A DNA stretch of 64,000 nucleotides, from the NCBI GenBank assembly GCA_000934385.1, contig KN880480.1, forward strand, positions 1-64,000, read 5' to 3'. Source of the DNA: Cylindrobasidium torrendii FP15055 ss-10 (lineage: Eukaryota; Basidiomycota; Agaricomycetes; Agaricales; Physalacriaceae). Of the stretch, positions 45,521 through 56,835 are shown piece by piece. The notes beneath the pieces were generated by a model, which was not told where the DNA came from, made no database searches, and saw nothing but the letters and a program-made list of their open reading frames with translations. Every line of letters begins with the position of its first letter. Position 1 is the stretch's first letter. A program made the position numbers and the translations under genes.

Positions 45521-48500
45521 ATGCTTCAAGACGAACCTATGCTGACTCCATGTCCTGGCCGCGTTTTGATAACTGGGGGCCTGGGCTTTATTGTTTGTGC
45601 TCCATTATGGTTTGTATATCGGCTAACGCTGGTGCAGGGGAGTGCAGTTGCCAAGCGCATTTCTGAAAATGGGCGAAGCGTTCGTGTTGTCGACATCGCG
45701 AAGTAAGTCCTATCGTTGGCGTTCAAGTTGCGTTGCATTAATCCACGCACTTTTCCAAGCCCAATTGGTTATGCGTCCGATCCTTTGGTAGAGGTAGTTG
45801 TTGGCGACCTTCGTGACCCATCCGTCTGCCAGGACGTCGTCCGTGACTGCGATGAGGTTATGCACTTTGCCGCGGATATGGGTGGGATGGGGATCATACA
45901 CAGTGCCAACGATTTCGAAATCTATCGCAATAACCATCGCATGACAAGCAACCTCTTGGAGGCGGCGCACTCTGCCGGAGTGAAAATCTTCTTCTATGCC
46001 TCGTCCGCTTGCGTATATCCACCTGTTCCTCCCAACCCATCTGGAGCTCTAGCAGAACACGACGTCTGGTCGTCAGGCAAGCTCCCGTCGCCGCAGGGCC
46101 TGTATGGGCAAGAGAAGTTAGACACCGAACTGTTGCTGTCTCATTCTGCTTCAAAGTTCGCGATTCGCCTCGCACGATTCCATAATGTCTACGGGCCCCG
46201 CGGAGCATGGTACAGTGGTCGAGAGAAGGCGCCTGCAGCCTTCCTTCGCAAGGCGCTTGTCATTCGTAAACTCCTCAAGGCCAACCAAGGACTCCAACAA
46301 GTTGCTTTCGAGATATGGGGCGACGGAGCGCAAAAGCGCAGCTTTCTGTACATTGACGATTGCGTCGACGGAATCCTGTCGCTGATGCACAAGCATGGCA
46401 GCAGCTACGAGTTAGTCAACATTGGGTCTGACCGGGCGGTTACCATCGAGGACTTGGCCCGTATTGCAATCGAAGCAGCAGGAGTCAAGATATCCAACGT
46501 CCGTTTCGAGTATAATGACGCTGGTCCCCGTGGTGTCGAGACCAGAAATTCGGACAACACCTTCGTGCGCGAGTCGCTGTCGTGGACTCCTAAAGTTTCG
46601 CTCAAGGAGGGCATGGCGAAAACCGCGGAATGGATGAGTGCCGAACTCGACCTGCTTGTCGACGACCTCCAACTTGACGACTGCGCTCTTCAATCTCTTT
46701 GCCGAAGCAAAGTCGTCGACTTCAAAGGCATCGTCAAATTTGCGATCTTATTGCCAATTACGTCTCGCGGACCAGGAGGCCTTAAAACCTGCCTCAATCA
46801 TCTCCACGCTTTCTCTTCGTCTATTCGCAAGACATGTCGCCACGAGCTGTCTGGATTAGCAGCTTCGACTAGCACGGCGTTCAGCATATGGGTGTTTCTA
46901 CTCATTGACTATGACGACCACGAGCTCCTCAAAACACACGATCCGTCGCAAGGGATGAACCTCGCAGAGTACATCCTTCGCTCTGCTGATATCCCCACCA
47001 TCACCATCCTGAGTCGACATGCTCGAGGACACATTTGCGCCATGTGGCGCCAGTGTGCGCGCCAAGCGTACGCTGATATCGACAATATGGACTACTTTGT
47101 TCTCCTCGGCGATGATGTTAAGTTGGAGACGGACGGGTGGATGTCAACAGTCCACAAGGCGTTTGGCGACATTGCGGAAGAACGGAAGGTTCCCTTTGGC
47201 TTCGGTTGTGTCGCTTTCAAGGACAACTCCTTCCCCGGCATGCCGACTTTCCCGGTTATGCACCGTCTCCATCTTGATGTTTTCGGTGGAGAAGTTGTTC
47301 CCGAGGAGTTCATCAACCAAGATGGCGACCCTTATCTGTTTGAGCTCTACCGCCGATGGGGTTGCTCGAGAATGGTGCAAAGCATGCAGTTGGCCAACGC
47401 CCAAGGAGGCGAGATGGAGGCGCGGTACATCAAGAGGTCGGCTACGGGTTGGAAATACGATACGCTGGACCGAGGCATTGCGGTCGTCTCGAGTTGGCTG
47501 GATAAGCAGAGCCTCAAGCAAACCCCGCAGACGCTACTCACCATCGATGTCGTGATTCCGTCGTACCGAGTCGATGTTCCCTTACTCGAGCGCATACTCG
47601 AGTTGAAGCCCCCGCCTACCGTCTCGACTATGTTCGTCCTCATCATCGACGACCCCAAGGCGGTCAAACCAGTCCAGAGACTCAAGGAGAAGTACGGCAG
47701 TCGACCTGATGTCCGCATCCGCCAACACACTGAGAACCTCGGCGCATCTGCTGCTCGCAACCGCGGCATCGAAGAGTCTTCCGCCGACTGGATTGTCTGC
47801 CTCGACGACGACATCAAGCCGGATGCCGACCTGCTAGAAAAGGTTGCGATGAACATTCGCAACAACCCCAACGCCGCAGGCTTCGCTGGTAATGTCTTCT
47901 TCCCGCCCGCCGATACCATCTACACCTCTGCGATCCACCTCGCTGGTGTTACCTACTTCTGGAATATTGCAGAGAAATTCGAGGGCAAGCCGGTGCCGTG
48001 GGGCGTCACAGCCAACCTGATCTTCAGGCGCAACAAAGGCGCCAGAGTCCTCTTCGACACATCATTCCCTAAGACTGGCGGCGGCGAGGACATTGACTTC
48101 TGCGCTAGGAAGGAGGATGCTGCAAGTGATTTCCAGTTTTTGCCCGCGCCTGACGTGATTGTTGTTCATCCTTGGTGGAACAATGGTCGCCGCGCATATG
48201 GTCGGTTCTACGGATGGGGGCTTGGTGATAGTGGGCTAGTCTCGAAGTATCCGGAATTCGTGTATCGCGACTACACACCCAACGCCGCGGAGCTCCTGCT
48301 TTGTTCTACTCTCCTTGTGCTCGTCGGTGTTGGTCGACTGTCTCTGGGCATTGTCATCTTGGGCATCAAGCTTGCACTTTCCGTCGTTGTTGCCAACATC
48401 CTGCACGACATCTACAGGATTTATTTGGAGTTGGATGTCGCTCAAATTCCTGGACGTCCCGGGAAACGTGTTATTGTCAAAAGTGTCGCGAGGCTGCTCG

Positions 48501-48694
48501 CGATGGTAGAGAGTACGGTCATTCGAGTTGGAAGCGAGTCCGGAAAGGTGATGGGACACTTACGAGACGGGAATTTGCGCAACATGGGCCTCCGTTTCGA
48601 CTGGTTCATGGGGAAATGGGGAGATGGTCCTCAAAGGAACGATAGGAAGAACGGGATGCAGCGCTTCGTGTTGATGATTGCGCTGATGTGGTAA
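45521..48694 (+). CDS. GDP-mannose-3,5-epimerase-like / double glycosyltransferase fusion, membrane tail
   Basis: About 1,030 residues. After two introns the first 330 residues form an extended SDR: GRVLITGGLGFIGSAVAKRI, FAADMGGMGIIHSANDFEIY, FYASSACVYPPVPPN, YGQEK, RFHNVYGPRGAWYSGREKA, GDGAQKRSFLYIDDCVDGIL. The MGGMG, SSACVYP and NVYGP..W..GREKAP blocks match GDP-mannose 3,5-epimerase. A GT-A-like domain follows (FAILLPITSRGPGG, YFVLLGDDVKLETDGWMS, FGCVAFKDNSFPGMPTFPV). Then comes a GT2 domain (TIDVVIPSYRVDVPLLERIL, QHTENLGASAARNRGIEES, WIVCLDDDIKPDADLL, GGGEDIDFCARK). Two hydrophobic segments (ELLLCSTLLVLVGVGRLSLG, VILGIKLALSVVVANIL) anchor the C-terminus. The frame 45716-48694 is uninterrupted. 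The last codon may be altered by a GTAAGT donor at 48690. Confidence 0.8.
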
Positions 48695-48947
48695 GTTCAT
48701 TTCACATCGATTCTCCTTTGGACAGCGTCTGACTGGGATGTTGGGCCTAGGGTGTTCTGAGTTTGTGTCACTGAGTTTATCGATGAACTGGGCATGTCAC
48801 ATTCGTGTCGAAAATATGTGATAGATAATGCAATGAAATATTTTGGTTCCCATGACTGTGTGGGTTGGTTCTTGGATCTAGTCCAAAGTGAGCGTGATAG
48901 CACGAGTTCCCCTCGATCACAAGAACGTGATCGCGTCCGTCTGCTTT

Positions 48948-49940
48948 ATGCCGCCATCTCTATCCCCTTCTGAGCGCACAGCGCTTCTGCCCACTCTTAG
49001 TGAGGAGAATATTTGCCATCAAATATTGGCGCTGGAGCCACCAAAAGCTCCTTCAAACGATAAGGATCCTTGGAGTACACTCGACGCGCAGACGACGTAT
49101 GCGAATGCCCACCGGGCATACGAGGCTCGGGTGATAGCGCTATGGGATGACTGGAAAGCATCGGAGAGAAGTGGAGAGGAAATCATGAAAGCAGTCTGGA
49201 CACGGGTTAATGGACGCTGCCTGGCAGAAGTCCCAGCGTTGTACAGCGACGCTTTATTCCACGAGGCGATGTTGTGGTCATGGCACGTTCGTGGCCGGCG
49301 CCGACATCTATTCGACCTTGTCCTCTGGTTGATTGCATACGCACTGCTCGTCAGCATCGCAATGAGCCCTTCGATATTTGGCTGGAGGCATGGCGTATTG
49401 CTTGTTCTTTCCTTGCGTTGGAGGCTGCCGTCATTTCTGGTTATCGTTGCTTCCATTCTCACACCTCTACCGGACATCTCCTTCACACTTCTTTTGGTGT
49501 CCTTGGCACTGCATACCTTGACGTTTGCGCTTCCAACTCCGCCGTCGCCTGTGCTGCTCTTTCCTCCAGGCCGGAGCGTGTACACGCTGTTTGACTTTAC
49601 GGCTCGTCTCAAGCCTCTACGGGTTTGGCTACCAGTCGTGCTCTTGAGTGCATGGCTTCTCAGCCAAAGCCTCGGAGATGCGTTCTTTGGACCGGCACCT
49701 ATCGAGACACGGACCGCATTGCTTTTCACAGCCCTGATGGCACTTCTCGTCGTCTTCTTCGGCGCTCTTTTCCTAGTCACAACGGGTCCGGCGCCGGACG
49801 AGAGGCAGTGGGAAAGGCATTTTTACTCAGTCTGTACCAAATACTGCGCGGAGAAATGGTGGCTACCGGTGCCGTTGGATATTATCCAGAGGCTCGGAAG
49901 GGAAGGCAGCAGTATATATTCGAGTCGTAGATTAGATTAG
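48948..49940 (+). CDS. hypothetical polytopic membrane protein
   Basis: Single-exon gene, 330 residues from ATG 48948 (MPPSLSPSERTALLPTLSEE). A hydrophilic N-terminal 110 residues contains two aromatic, helical stretches. Four or more membrane segments follow: FDLVLWLIAYALLVSIAM, LVIVASILTPLPDISFTLLL, WLPVVLLSAWLLSQSLGDAF and TALLFTALMALLVVFFGALF. The tail returns to hydrophilic, ending SSIYSSRRLD. No family recognised. It follows the fused epimerase-glycosyltransferase gene in the same orientation (about 250 bp apart). It could be functionally linked, for example as a membrane partner, but only position suggests this. Confidence 0.7.
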   Translation: MPPSLSPSERTALLPTLSEENICHQILALEPPKAPSNDKDPWSTLDAQTTYANAHRAYEARVIALWDDWKASERSGEEIMKAVWTRVNGRCLAEVPALYSDALFHEAMLWSWHVRGRRRHLFDLVLWLIAYALLVSIAMSPSIFGWRHGVLLVLSLRWRLPSFLVIVASILTPLPDISFTLLLVSLALHTLTFALPTPPSPVLLFPPGRSVYTLFDFTARLKPLRVWLPVVLLSAWLLSQSLGDAFFGPAPIETRTALLFTALMALLVVFFGALFLVTTGPAPDERQWERHFYSVCTKYCAEKWWLPVPLDIIQRLGREGSSIYSSRRLD

Positions 49941-50171
49941 GAATTGCCGAATGGAGCAGACTGTTGGCCATACTGGATCCGCTTGAGATCAGATCGTCAC
50001 GTCACCCATAGCCTGGCGGCTTGCTACGACCACCAGGCGCCTAAGTTGACTGCGCCGAATCCTTTGAGTCAGCCTTCAGCGCCGACAACTCGATTGAACA
50101 CGAGGGGTTCTTCACTGTAACCTCCACCACGACAACCACGACCACGACGACGCCCCAAACAGCGTCATGAA

Positions 50172-50999
50172 ATGGCCGACCGCAAGGCTGACCAGATATC
50201 CTCCCATTTCTACACCAAACTATTCTATGTCGTCCTCGAGGGCCGCGACCAAATCCAGCAACAACAACAACAGGATCAGGGGCAGGGACTCAGTGAGAGC
50301 AAGGTTGACAAATGGGTGCGTCTCCTGCCAATAAGCCCCAAAGGGACCTACTTATCCTGGATCCTAGTTCAACCTCACCACCCCCACACCAACACGTCCG
50401 GGGCGCACACCGCCATTTGGAATCGAAGTCGTACTGATTCTGCCGGATATCAAGCCACAGCAAGTCCTTGTCTCGCTCCCAAGTCGCACACCCCTTCCCG
50501 CTGGAACCACCGAGGTCTTACTAGAACGCTGGACGTTGAACCATTCTGTTGCCGAGGCTCGTGATGATTTGTCGACGATATACAAGAACGCAATTCCATT
50601 GTTTCGAGCGGTCTGGTCACTCCTACGGGTTCTTCCCTCGTGGGCGGCGCGCGCCAAGTGGAGGCGCATCAACGCGCGTGTCCAGGTGCGCGTCGTGGAG
50701 AGCGACGACAGCGCACCAGTCTGGATTGCACAACGTCGAGCACACGCGTTTCCCCCCGTTCCACATCCCCGCGGTACTATCAGCCTCACTGCCGAATATC
50801 TGGCAGAACCAGCCTTCTCGCTCGAAGACCGCGAACGCCTCCTTTCTTCACGCATACGAAATGAAGAAGCAGAGGAGATCAACGACTTTATGCCCACTAT
50901 ACGCGCCTCGTCATCATCTCGCCCGACGTCGGTTATCTCCTCCAGCCCTGCAGGTCGTGCAAGTGTATTATCAGCATCCCCAGCGCTCGGCAGCAGCCC
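50172..50999 (+). CDS. atg13: Atg13 N-terminal half, interrupted by assembly gap
   Basis: Autophagy-initiation scaffold Atg13. Start MADRKADQISSHFYTKLFYV; one intron (50313-50364) joins KVDKW to FNLTTPTPTRPGRTPPFGIE. The HORMA-domain body continues with VVLILPDIKPQQVLVSLP, TTEVLLERWTLNHS, IYKNAIPLFRAVWSLLRVLP and a Ser/Pro-rich linker ending SVLSASPALGSS. At 51000 the sequence runs into N. The Atg1-binding C-terminal region is not visible. A second, very similar copy of this segment exists at 59.5 kb. A CAG/CAA repeat encodes six Gln after GRDQI. Which of the two copies belongs to the real ATG13 cannot be decided here. Confidence 0.8.
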
Positions 51000-51099
51000 N
51001 NNNNNNNNNNNNNNNNNNNNNNNNNNNNNNNNNNNNNNNNNNNNNNNNNNNNNNNNNNNNNNNNNNNNNNNNNNNNNNNNNNNNNNNNNNNNNNNNNNN
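51000..51099. other. assembly gap (100 N)
   Basis: Exactly 100 N, the conventional placeholder for a gap of unknown length. It begins at the end of the tract nearly identical to 60312, so unresolved repeats probably caused it. Confidence 0.95.
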
Positions 51100-53365
51100 C
51101 GTTACCAGCTCAGCACCTCCTGGTCCCAGGATCCCTGCACATCGTGCGCCTCCAAAGGTTGCAATCATGCCCTTCGACCAGCTCCCAGGCGCGAGGCCTA
51201 CGGACCTTTCTGGAATTAGCACAAAGTCGAGACTGAACGGCATGGGAGCTATTCCCAAGAAGAAAGCTTCAGATGCAGCGTCACCCAATATCCCAACTGC
51301 GACTTCCCCGAACGTTCCTTCATTGTGAGCTATACATCATGTTGGCGAACGGTGCATCTAATGACTTTGCTAGATCAACGTGGGGTGGGGAGAATACTTC
51401 GACATGGGGCACAGATGCTTCATCCTGGGCACAAGCGAGGTGAGTTGCGAAGCACTGGCAATTAGTGAGCGGAGGGCTAATTGTTTTTGAACTAGCGATC
51501 CGTGGGACCCCAATCCTGTGGATTCGTTCCAGAGCAATTTAGCATCTTCCCCGCTGCCTCAACCGGCGGCAAAGTCCATGTCGCCCGCATATCCACCGTG
51601 AGCTTTCCTTGGTTCACACTTCATCTGTGATGCACTTACACCTTATAGGATCCCGAAGTTCTACAAATGGAAGGGAAAATTAGTGTGCGGCTCGCTCGAG
51701 CTTGATGAGGTCGCCGTACAAGACGTCAAGGGTGGACCGTCCCCGTGTATCGCCCTTGCGACTGCATTGCCTTCCACGCAATCCACCCTGGCATTCTCGT
51801 CCTTCCAGACTGGGACAGATGTACGAGCGCGACTCGTTCAAGCCGGTGTGTCGAAAGAGAAGCGATACCGGATCGCAAACATAGATAGTCCGACCGCCTC
51901 ACCGGCTCTCTTAACATTGTCGAGGTATATGCAGAAGCAGGGACTGGTAAGTCGACATCGCCTCCTCATTGCAGGATCTTCTCTCATTTTCGCAGGTCCT
52001 TATTGCCCCAGTCACAGCCGAGGCGTCTGATAAAGTGGTGGCTTTCTTTGTCGTCTTTCCAAAAACGCTTTCATATATGCGCTCCCTCGTCACCATCAGC
52101 AATTCTGAGATCCAAACCTCGATTCATCTCTTGCTTGGTCTCTTTGAGATATCTGAACCCGTCCCGATTCCCAGTACCGTTCACACGCCGGCGCCGCTGC
52201 AGTTCTACAACCCCTTCCCATCAAAGTCGACCGACGTCAACCTGCAATATGCTTTACGCATCTTGAAATTACCGAAGGAATTACATACCTTCCTTGCGAG
52301 CAAGCCACGCAGCTACTGTGTTTGGCGCGATAGCACGAAGAATGCGCATGCAAATGGGAAGAAGAATATCGCTGTCGCGGATATGGAATTTGAGACACGC
52401 TTGCTGCATGAAATGTTGAAGAACTACGAGGGCGAAAACAAGGGATTCTACACAGATACTGAGATCGTTTTCGTGCACGTCTCCGCGCTGAAGACAATCC
52501 ACGAAATCAAGTCGTTTGCAGAGCGGATGTGGAAGAGGGTGGTTGGTGCGTTCATCACGTATGGGAGGCATGCCAGCGTTCCCGAAGAAATGTGGGGTTT
52601 CCGAAGCGTGTTCGAGAAAGGTCTGTCAGCTGCCCAAGCAATGTTGAAGGCTGACAATGCGTAGGAGGGAGGGTTACCTGCACGCCAAAGGCTTTCTTGG
52701 AGAATCCGAAGGCTTTACTCACTCTCTTGGAGGACATCGGGAAGCATCAGCATTGGTCTGTCAACCTCCAGCCAGAAATGCTAGGCGCCCTCGTCAGGAT
52801 GTTCCACCAACGTGAGGATCCACTGTGGATGCTGGAAAAGTGCGCTCTGCAATAGATTTTAGCTCTTGTTACTGACTTTGGCAAGGGGAACGTTCGCGTT
52901 GGCATGCATCTTCGACCTGATTACCAAGCACAATGCGAAATTCGAGAACACTCCGCCCGTGGACAACAAAACAAAGAGCTTCAGATTTTTCCAAGGGCAG
53001 CTTGCATTGGCGAAGGGGTCTTGTCTAGATATCAATCCATTGGTCGAAGAGGCCCTTCAAGTCTACGATGCCAAGTATGCGAATATGCCCAACGACAAAA
53101 AGTACGAGGCGGTGGTAGCGGATATTAAGAAGGATATGCGGTCGGCGCAGTTACATCCAGTTCTGGGCGCGCAATACAGGCGGTTCATTGTGCTTGCCAG
53201 TGAAGAAGAAACGAAGGACCTGGACTCGAAGGATGCTTCAAACCAACCAGTGAGCCATCCAACCTATTTCGTAGTCTATCCTCACGCGATTGTTTCCTAG
53301 ATTGAATGGAGGAAGTGGGATACGTTCGAATATAGCTACAAACAAAAACACCGTCCCCACTAAGA
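51100..53365 (+). CDS. conserved-looking protein of unknown function, 5' end in gap
   Basis: The coding frame emerges from the gap with a proline-rich basic stretch (PPGPRIPAHRAPPK, GMGAIPKKK), then Trp/Ser-rich WGGENTSTWGTD and DPWDPNPVDSF. A folded region follows: FYKWKGKLVCGSLELDEVAV, VVAFFVVFPKTLSYMRSLV, LKLPKELHTFLASKPRSYCV, TEIVFVHVSALKTIHEIKSF. The C-terminal part reads LLEDIGKHQHWSVNLQPEML, REDPLWMLEK and FALACIFDLITKHNAKF, ending near HPVLGAQYRRFIVL and a last exon closing at 53365. Several introns of about 50 nt. I do not recognise the family. It does not look like the C-terminal half of Atg13, so the gap probably also hides a gene boundary. Confidence 0.6.
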
Positions 53366-53624
53366 AGCAGCTTCACTCTTGTACTTTCCTACTTTACTTT
53401 ACACGCTTTCGAATGTTACATTCATGCACATCTTGTGGACGGAAATGGACGCGCATTAAAGCGCCGTGATGGCGGCCTACTTCCAAGTTTTAGCCGGGGC
53501 ATAATTCACATGTCCTGGGGTCGATCTCAAAACCCCACCGTCTCTTCGCCTCTGACAGTGACAACCACCACGCAGCCGCATCTACCCTACCGCCTCTGTA
53601 TCAACCTTGCACTCATTGGCAGCT

Positions 53625-54445
53625 ATGGAGGCCCTAGAAGCTATCGCTACCAACCCCGCGTACCACGACTATCTGGCCGTCCTCAAGGGCGCACGTAACG
53701 GCTTTGTCTATGGAGTGAAAGTGCGGTTTCCGCATGCGTTGGTGATGTCCATCTTGTTTGGACGAGGAGAGTGCGTGCTTGCGATATTTCAAGAGAGTAA
53801 TTGGCTGACGCGACGGCGTAGCATCCAGACGCGCATACGAGGAATCTACCGGGCGACGAAACAGCATTCGTTCAACTTGGCCAAATTCGTGACGATATAC
53901 AAGACGTTGATGCTGCTCCAGCGCAAGGCGAATGGCAACAAGGAACGGAGTGCAGATACCTTCATTGCTGGGCTCATCGGCGGTTATGTTGTGTTTGGAG
54001 AGCGAACAGCGGTGAACGAGCAGGTACGCTTCCTCTCCTCACTTCTCCTCCATATACGATGCCATTCCTATCCTGCTGGGCGGAATCCCCAAAGTCCAGG
54101 TTGGCCATGCCCACTGTCCTATGATTCTGTCAGGTTCAATAGATAGGACCCTTTGCTCATGATATTCTGTGACAGATTGTACTCTACGTCGTATCACGCG
54201 TGGTATCCTCCTTCATTCCGCGCGCGCACTCTCCCACTGCAGCGCCAGGCGCGCCGTCGAAGCCGCTCCCGCCAGATTCGCGTCACTTCTCGCTGTTCGC
54301 GGCGCTGTCCTGGGCGGCCGTGATGTGGCTCTACGCGAACCGGGGGTGGACGATCCAACCTGGGATGTTCCATTCGATGACATACCTTTACCGGGACTCG
54401 GACAAGTGGAAGAACTTGAAGACGCTGCTGTGGCATAACACCTAG
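53625..54445 (+). CDS. peroxisomal membrane protein 4 (PMP24/Pxmp4, Tim17-like family)
   Basis: Tim17/Tim22/Tim23/Pmp24-family membrane protein. MEALEAIATNPAYHDYLAVL leads into KGARNGFVYGVKVRFPHALV, the hallmark of Pxmp4. After a short intron come IQTRIRGIYRATKQHSFNLA, KFVTIYKTLMLLQRKANG and FIAGLIGGYVVFGERTAVNE. After an intron at about 54022-54175 come IVLYVVSRVVSSFIPRA, HFSLFAALSWAAVMWLYANR and HSMTYLYRDSDKWKNLKTLL. Order and spacing agree with animal and fungal Pxmp4. Length about 210. Confidence 0.87.
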
Positions 54446-55524
54446 GCCTGGGGTTCACCTTACTGATGTTGTAGAATATAATCCTATATTGCCCATTGTT
54501 GCGTGGGTGCATACCATCCATAACGCTAGTCTTTGCTGGCGCACTCCAATAGAGTGACCTTCAGCACGAACCTTCACTCTGGGCTTGTGGTCGCACTAGG
54601 ACGGCAGCGGCAAGGAACCATGCTCGCATTGAGGCAATGTGGGAGTTCAAGTCGTCGGTCCTCTCTTCCACCGACAGCAATGGCTGTAACACGGGATAAA
54701 TTTTCATGCCTGACGACATTAGCACGCGTGCTGGAAGACCAGTCTTGCTCCAATCGCAAAACAAAGGGCACGACAGCTTCGTTGAGCAATATATAGTATG
54801 AATGAAAGTTTCGGGGACCATGTGACCGTGCTGGGAGTGCCAGTGCTTGAGGGTGCTTGTGGTCTCCGAAATTGCATTGTACTTCATGTTGTTGGTTGTG
54901 CGCTCAGGACATGCAACTAGATTGCCGTCGTCGACTGCAGGCTCACTAGCACTCCTCAGATCTTCGATAAACACAACTACGTGTATGGAATGAATTGCAT
55001 CTGGATCGGGGAGTCCCGATGGGTTTGACAATCTCTCTGTTATAGCCTGTCAAGAGGTGAGTGAAAAATGCGCCTGATAACGTTGACTAAAATATTTGTG
55101 GGGCATAGCTTCACTATCCGGGGAAGGAAGACGATCACCTGCAATCCTCCAACGAGACATTGAATCGTCGCCAAAAATGGCGCGCTCCAGTGTCGGACAA
55201 GTCTTGGGATGCCCTTTGATACCAAGATCCGAGAAGTCCAAATTGTGTGCCGAAGCAGCCGGACAAAGAGCCAGTTGGCTCTACACGTGCGAAAATTACT
55301 CTAACAGGAAGGTGTTTTGTCAGCAATCTACATAGTACAGGCCTCGACAACCATGGAAATTCCCATAACTAGCTATTTGCGAACCAATTCTACGTGCAGC
55401 GACCGGATGCCCAGATTGCATAAAACCCGGGGGGTCGCGAGGGCCGGAGGGCATCGACCCCCGCCGCCCCAGCGCGTCGAACCACTACCTGAAAACGTCC
55501 GAATCACTTCAAATCCACTTGACT
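54446..55524. other. intergenic region, possibly a decayed minus-strand gene
   Basis: About 1.1 kb. A minus-strand frame (54561-55031) of about 155 codons, preceded in another frame by an open stretch to about 55241, could be two exons of a small gene, but I find neither a family motif nor a convincing start and donor. A very GC-rich patch lies at 55427-55475. Confidence 0.35.
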
Positions 55525-56400
55525 ATGTCTAGAGGTGTCTCTCGCAAGGTGGCTGCTGCCGCCAATGCCAATGTGTGTGCCTCATGTCTCTGCGGGGTTT
55601 CCACTCGTCTACTAACTAATCTTGAACTTTCAAGCCTGTTACCTGTCAAATCTGCACAAAAGTGTCCTCTTCAAAGAGAGGTCTAAAACGACACATGGAC
55701 GTTCACAACGAGAGCACAAGATAGTACGTTGAATGCTCTCTGGATACGGGACGTAGGCTCACTGTGGCGCGCAGTCGATTTCAGTGTAAAGTACTCGGCT
55801 GCGGCTACTCCTCCCGCCAGAGAACTAATCTAGACGAGCACCATGCTACGATGTACGTCTTATATTTACTCGATGCCTGGGATGCTGGACTAATCAGTAC
55901 TCTGCAGTCATCTTGGACTCAGGGACCTCGGCTGTCCATATTGTTCTTATCACACTGGGCGAGCCGCCAACATAAATCAGCATCAGAAGCGCAATCACCC
56001 AGAGCGTCCAGTCGTCAGACTCAGTGTTCTCCGCGCCGCCTCTAAATTGTCCTCCTCGCACACTGGCACGTCTACACATACGTCCTCAGCGGCCAACAGA
56101 CTACGTATCACGGTTTCTCCAGCCAAACAAACTGTAAAATTTGAGCTTCCCACAAGACCTTACCTCCCACCAAACCGATCTGCGCTCGAGCTTGATCCTG
56201 CCACTGGTATGGTGTGTCCAGACGCCGGGTTTAACCAATTCTTCGACGAATGGTTCAAGTCAGAGTGGCAACCCGCGCTCGAGTTTGATCCTGTATGGGA
56301 TCCTGTCATTGGTATGGTGCTTCCAGACGAGGCTGAGTTCAATCAGACGTTCGATGAATGGTTCAACTCGGAGTGGGATTATGGTTCGTGTTACTATTAG
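55525..56400 (+). CDS. three-finger C2H2 zinc-finger protein
   Basis: Small putative DNA-binding regulator. Start MSRGVSRKVAAAANAN; introns at about 55573-55635, 55723-55771 and 55853-55907. Finger 1: CQICTKVSSSKRGLKRHMDV then H. Finger 2: CKVLGCGYSSRQRTNLDEHH. Finger 3, created only by splicing: CPYCSYHTGRAANINQHQKR then NH. The C-terminal 80 residues hold a duplicated acidic/aromatic unit: ELDPATGMVCPDAGFNQFFD with EWFKSEW, and DPVIGMVLPDEAEFNQTFD with EWFNSEW. That unit could be an activation domain. About 215 residues. The stop may shift if a further 3' exon exists. No known ortholog recognised. Confidence 0.7.
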
Positions 56401-56835
56401 ATGTTGTTTCGGTTTTGTACTTGTACTCTAATGAATCGTTGGCTCCCTGTACTTACTCTGAATGTACCAGCGTTTACGATTCGGAGATAGAGCTGAACGG
56501 GGGACACAAGGCTGACTCTAAACTCTTGACAATAACCCACCACAGTGATACACACGTGCGACTTTCGATATCACCTACGACGCCAGTATCATGATATCTT
56601 CTGGAAATGATGTTGAAAATACCGCGCTCGACATCACTCTGGGGTCTTGACTTGAACAGCCATATCCAAATCGGGGACAAGCACGGGATGCCTCCCCAGA
56701 GTGAGCAGTGCCACAATTGATGGCCGAGATTGTTCCTAGACAAAAGACCCTCACTTGACCCTTATATATTACCATGCAGCCAATTGTCCAGACAAGTGAC
56801 AATTCTTCCCTTTTCCTCCCAGACTATCAGCAACG
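56401..56835. other. intergenic region, no gene confirmed
   Basis: 435 bp between two plus-strand genes. A short open frame to 56594 might be an alternative 3' exon of the zinc-finger gene, but there is no supporting motif. Confidence 0.35.

Noticed and set aside
50536..51328. Open frames crossing the N run
   Set aside because: Continuity is an artefact of translating N; the true distance and frame across the gap are unknown.
55427..55475. GC-rich patch as a possible structured RNA
   Set aside because: G- and C-runs can pair, but I see no extended stem with compensatory pattern and no flanking promoter elements.
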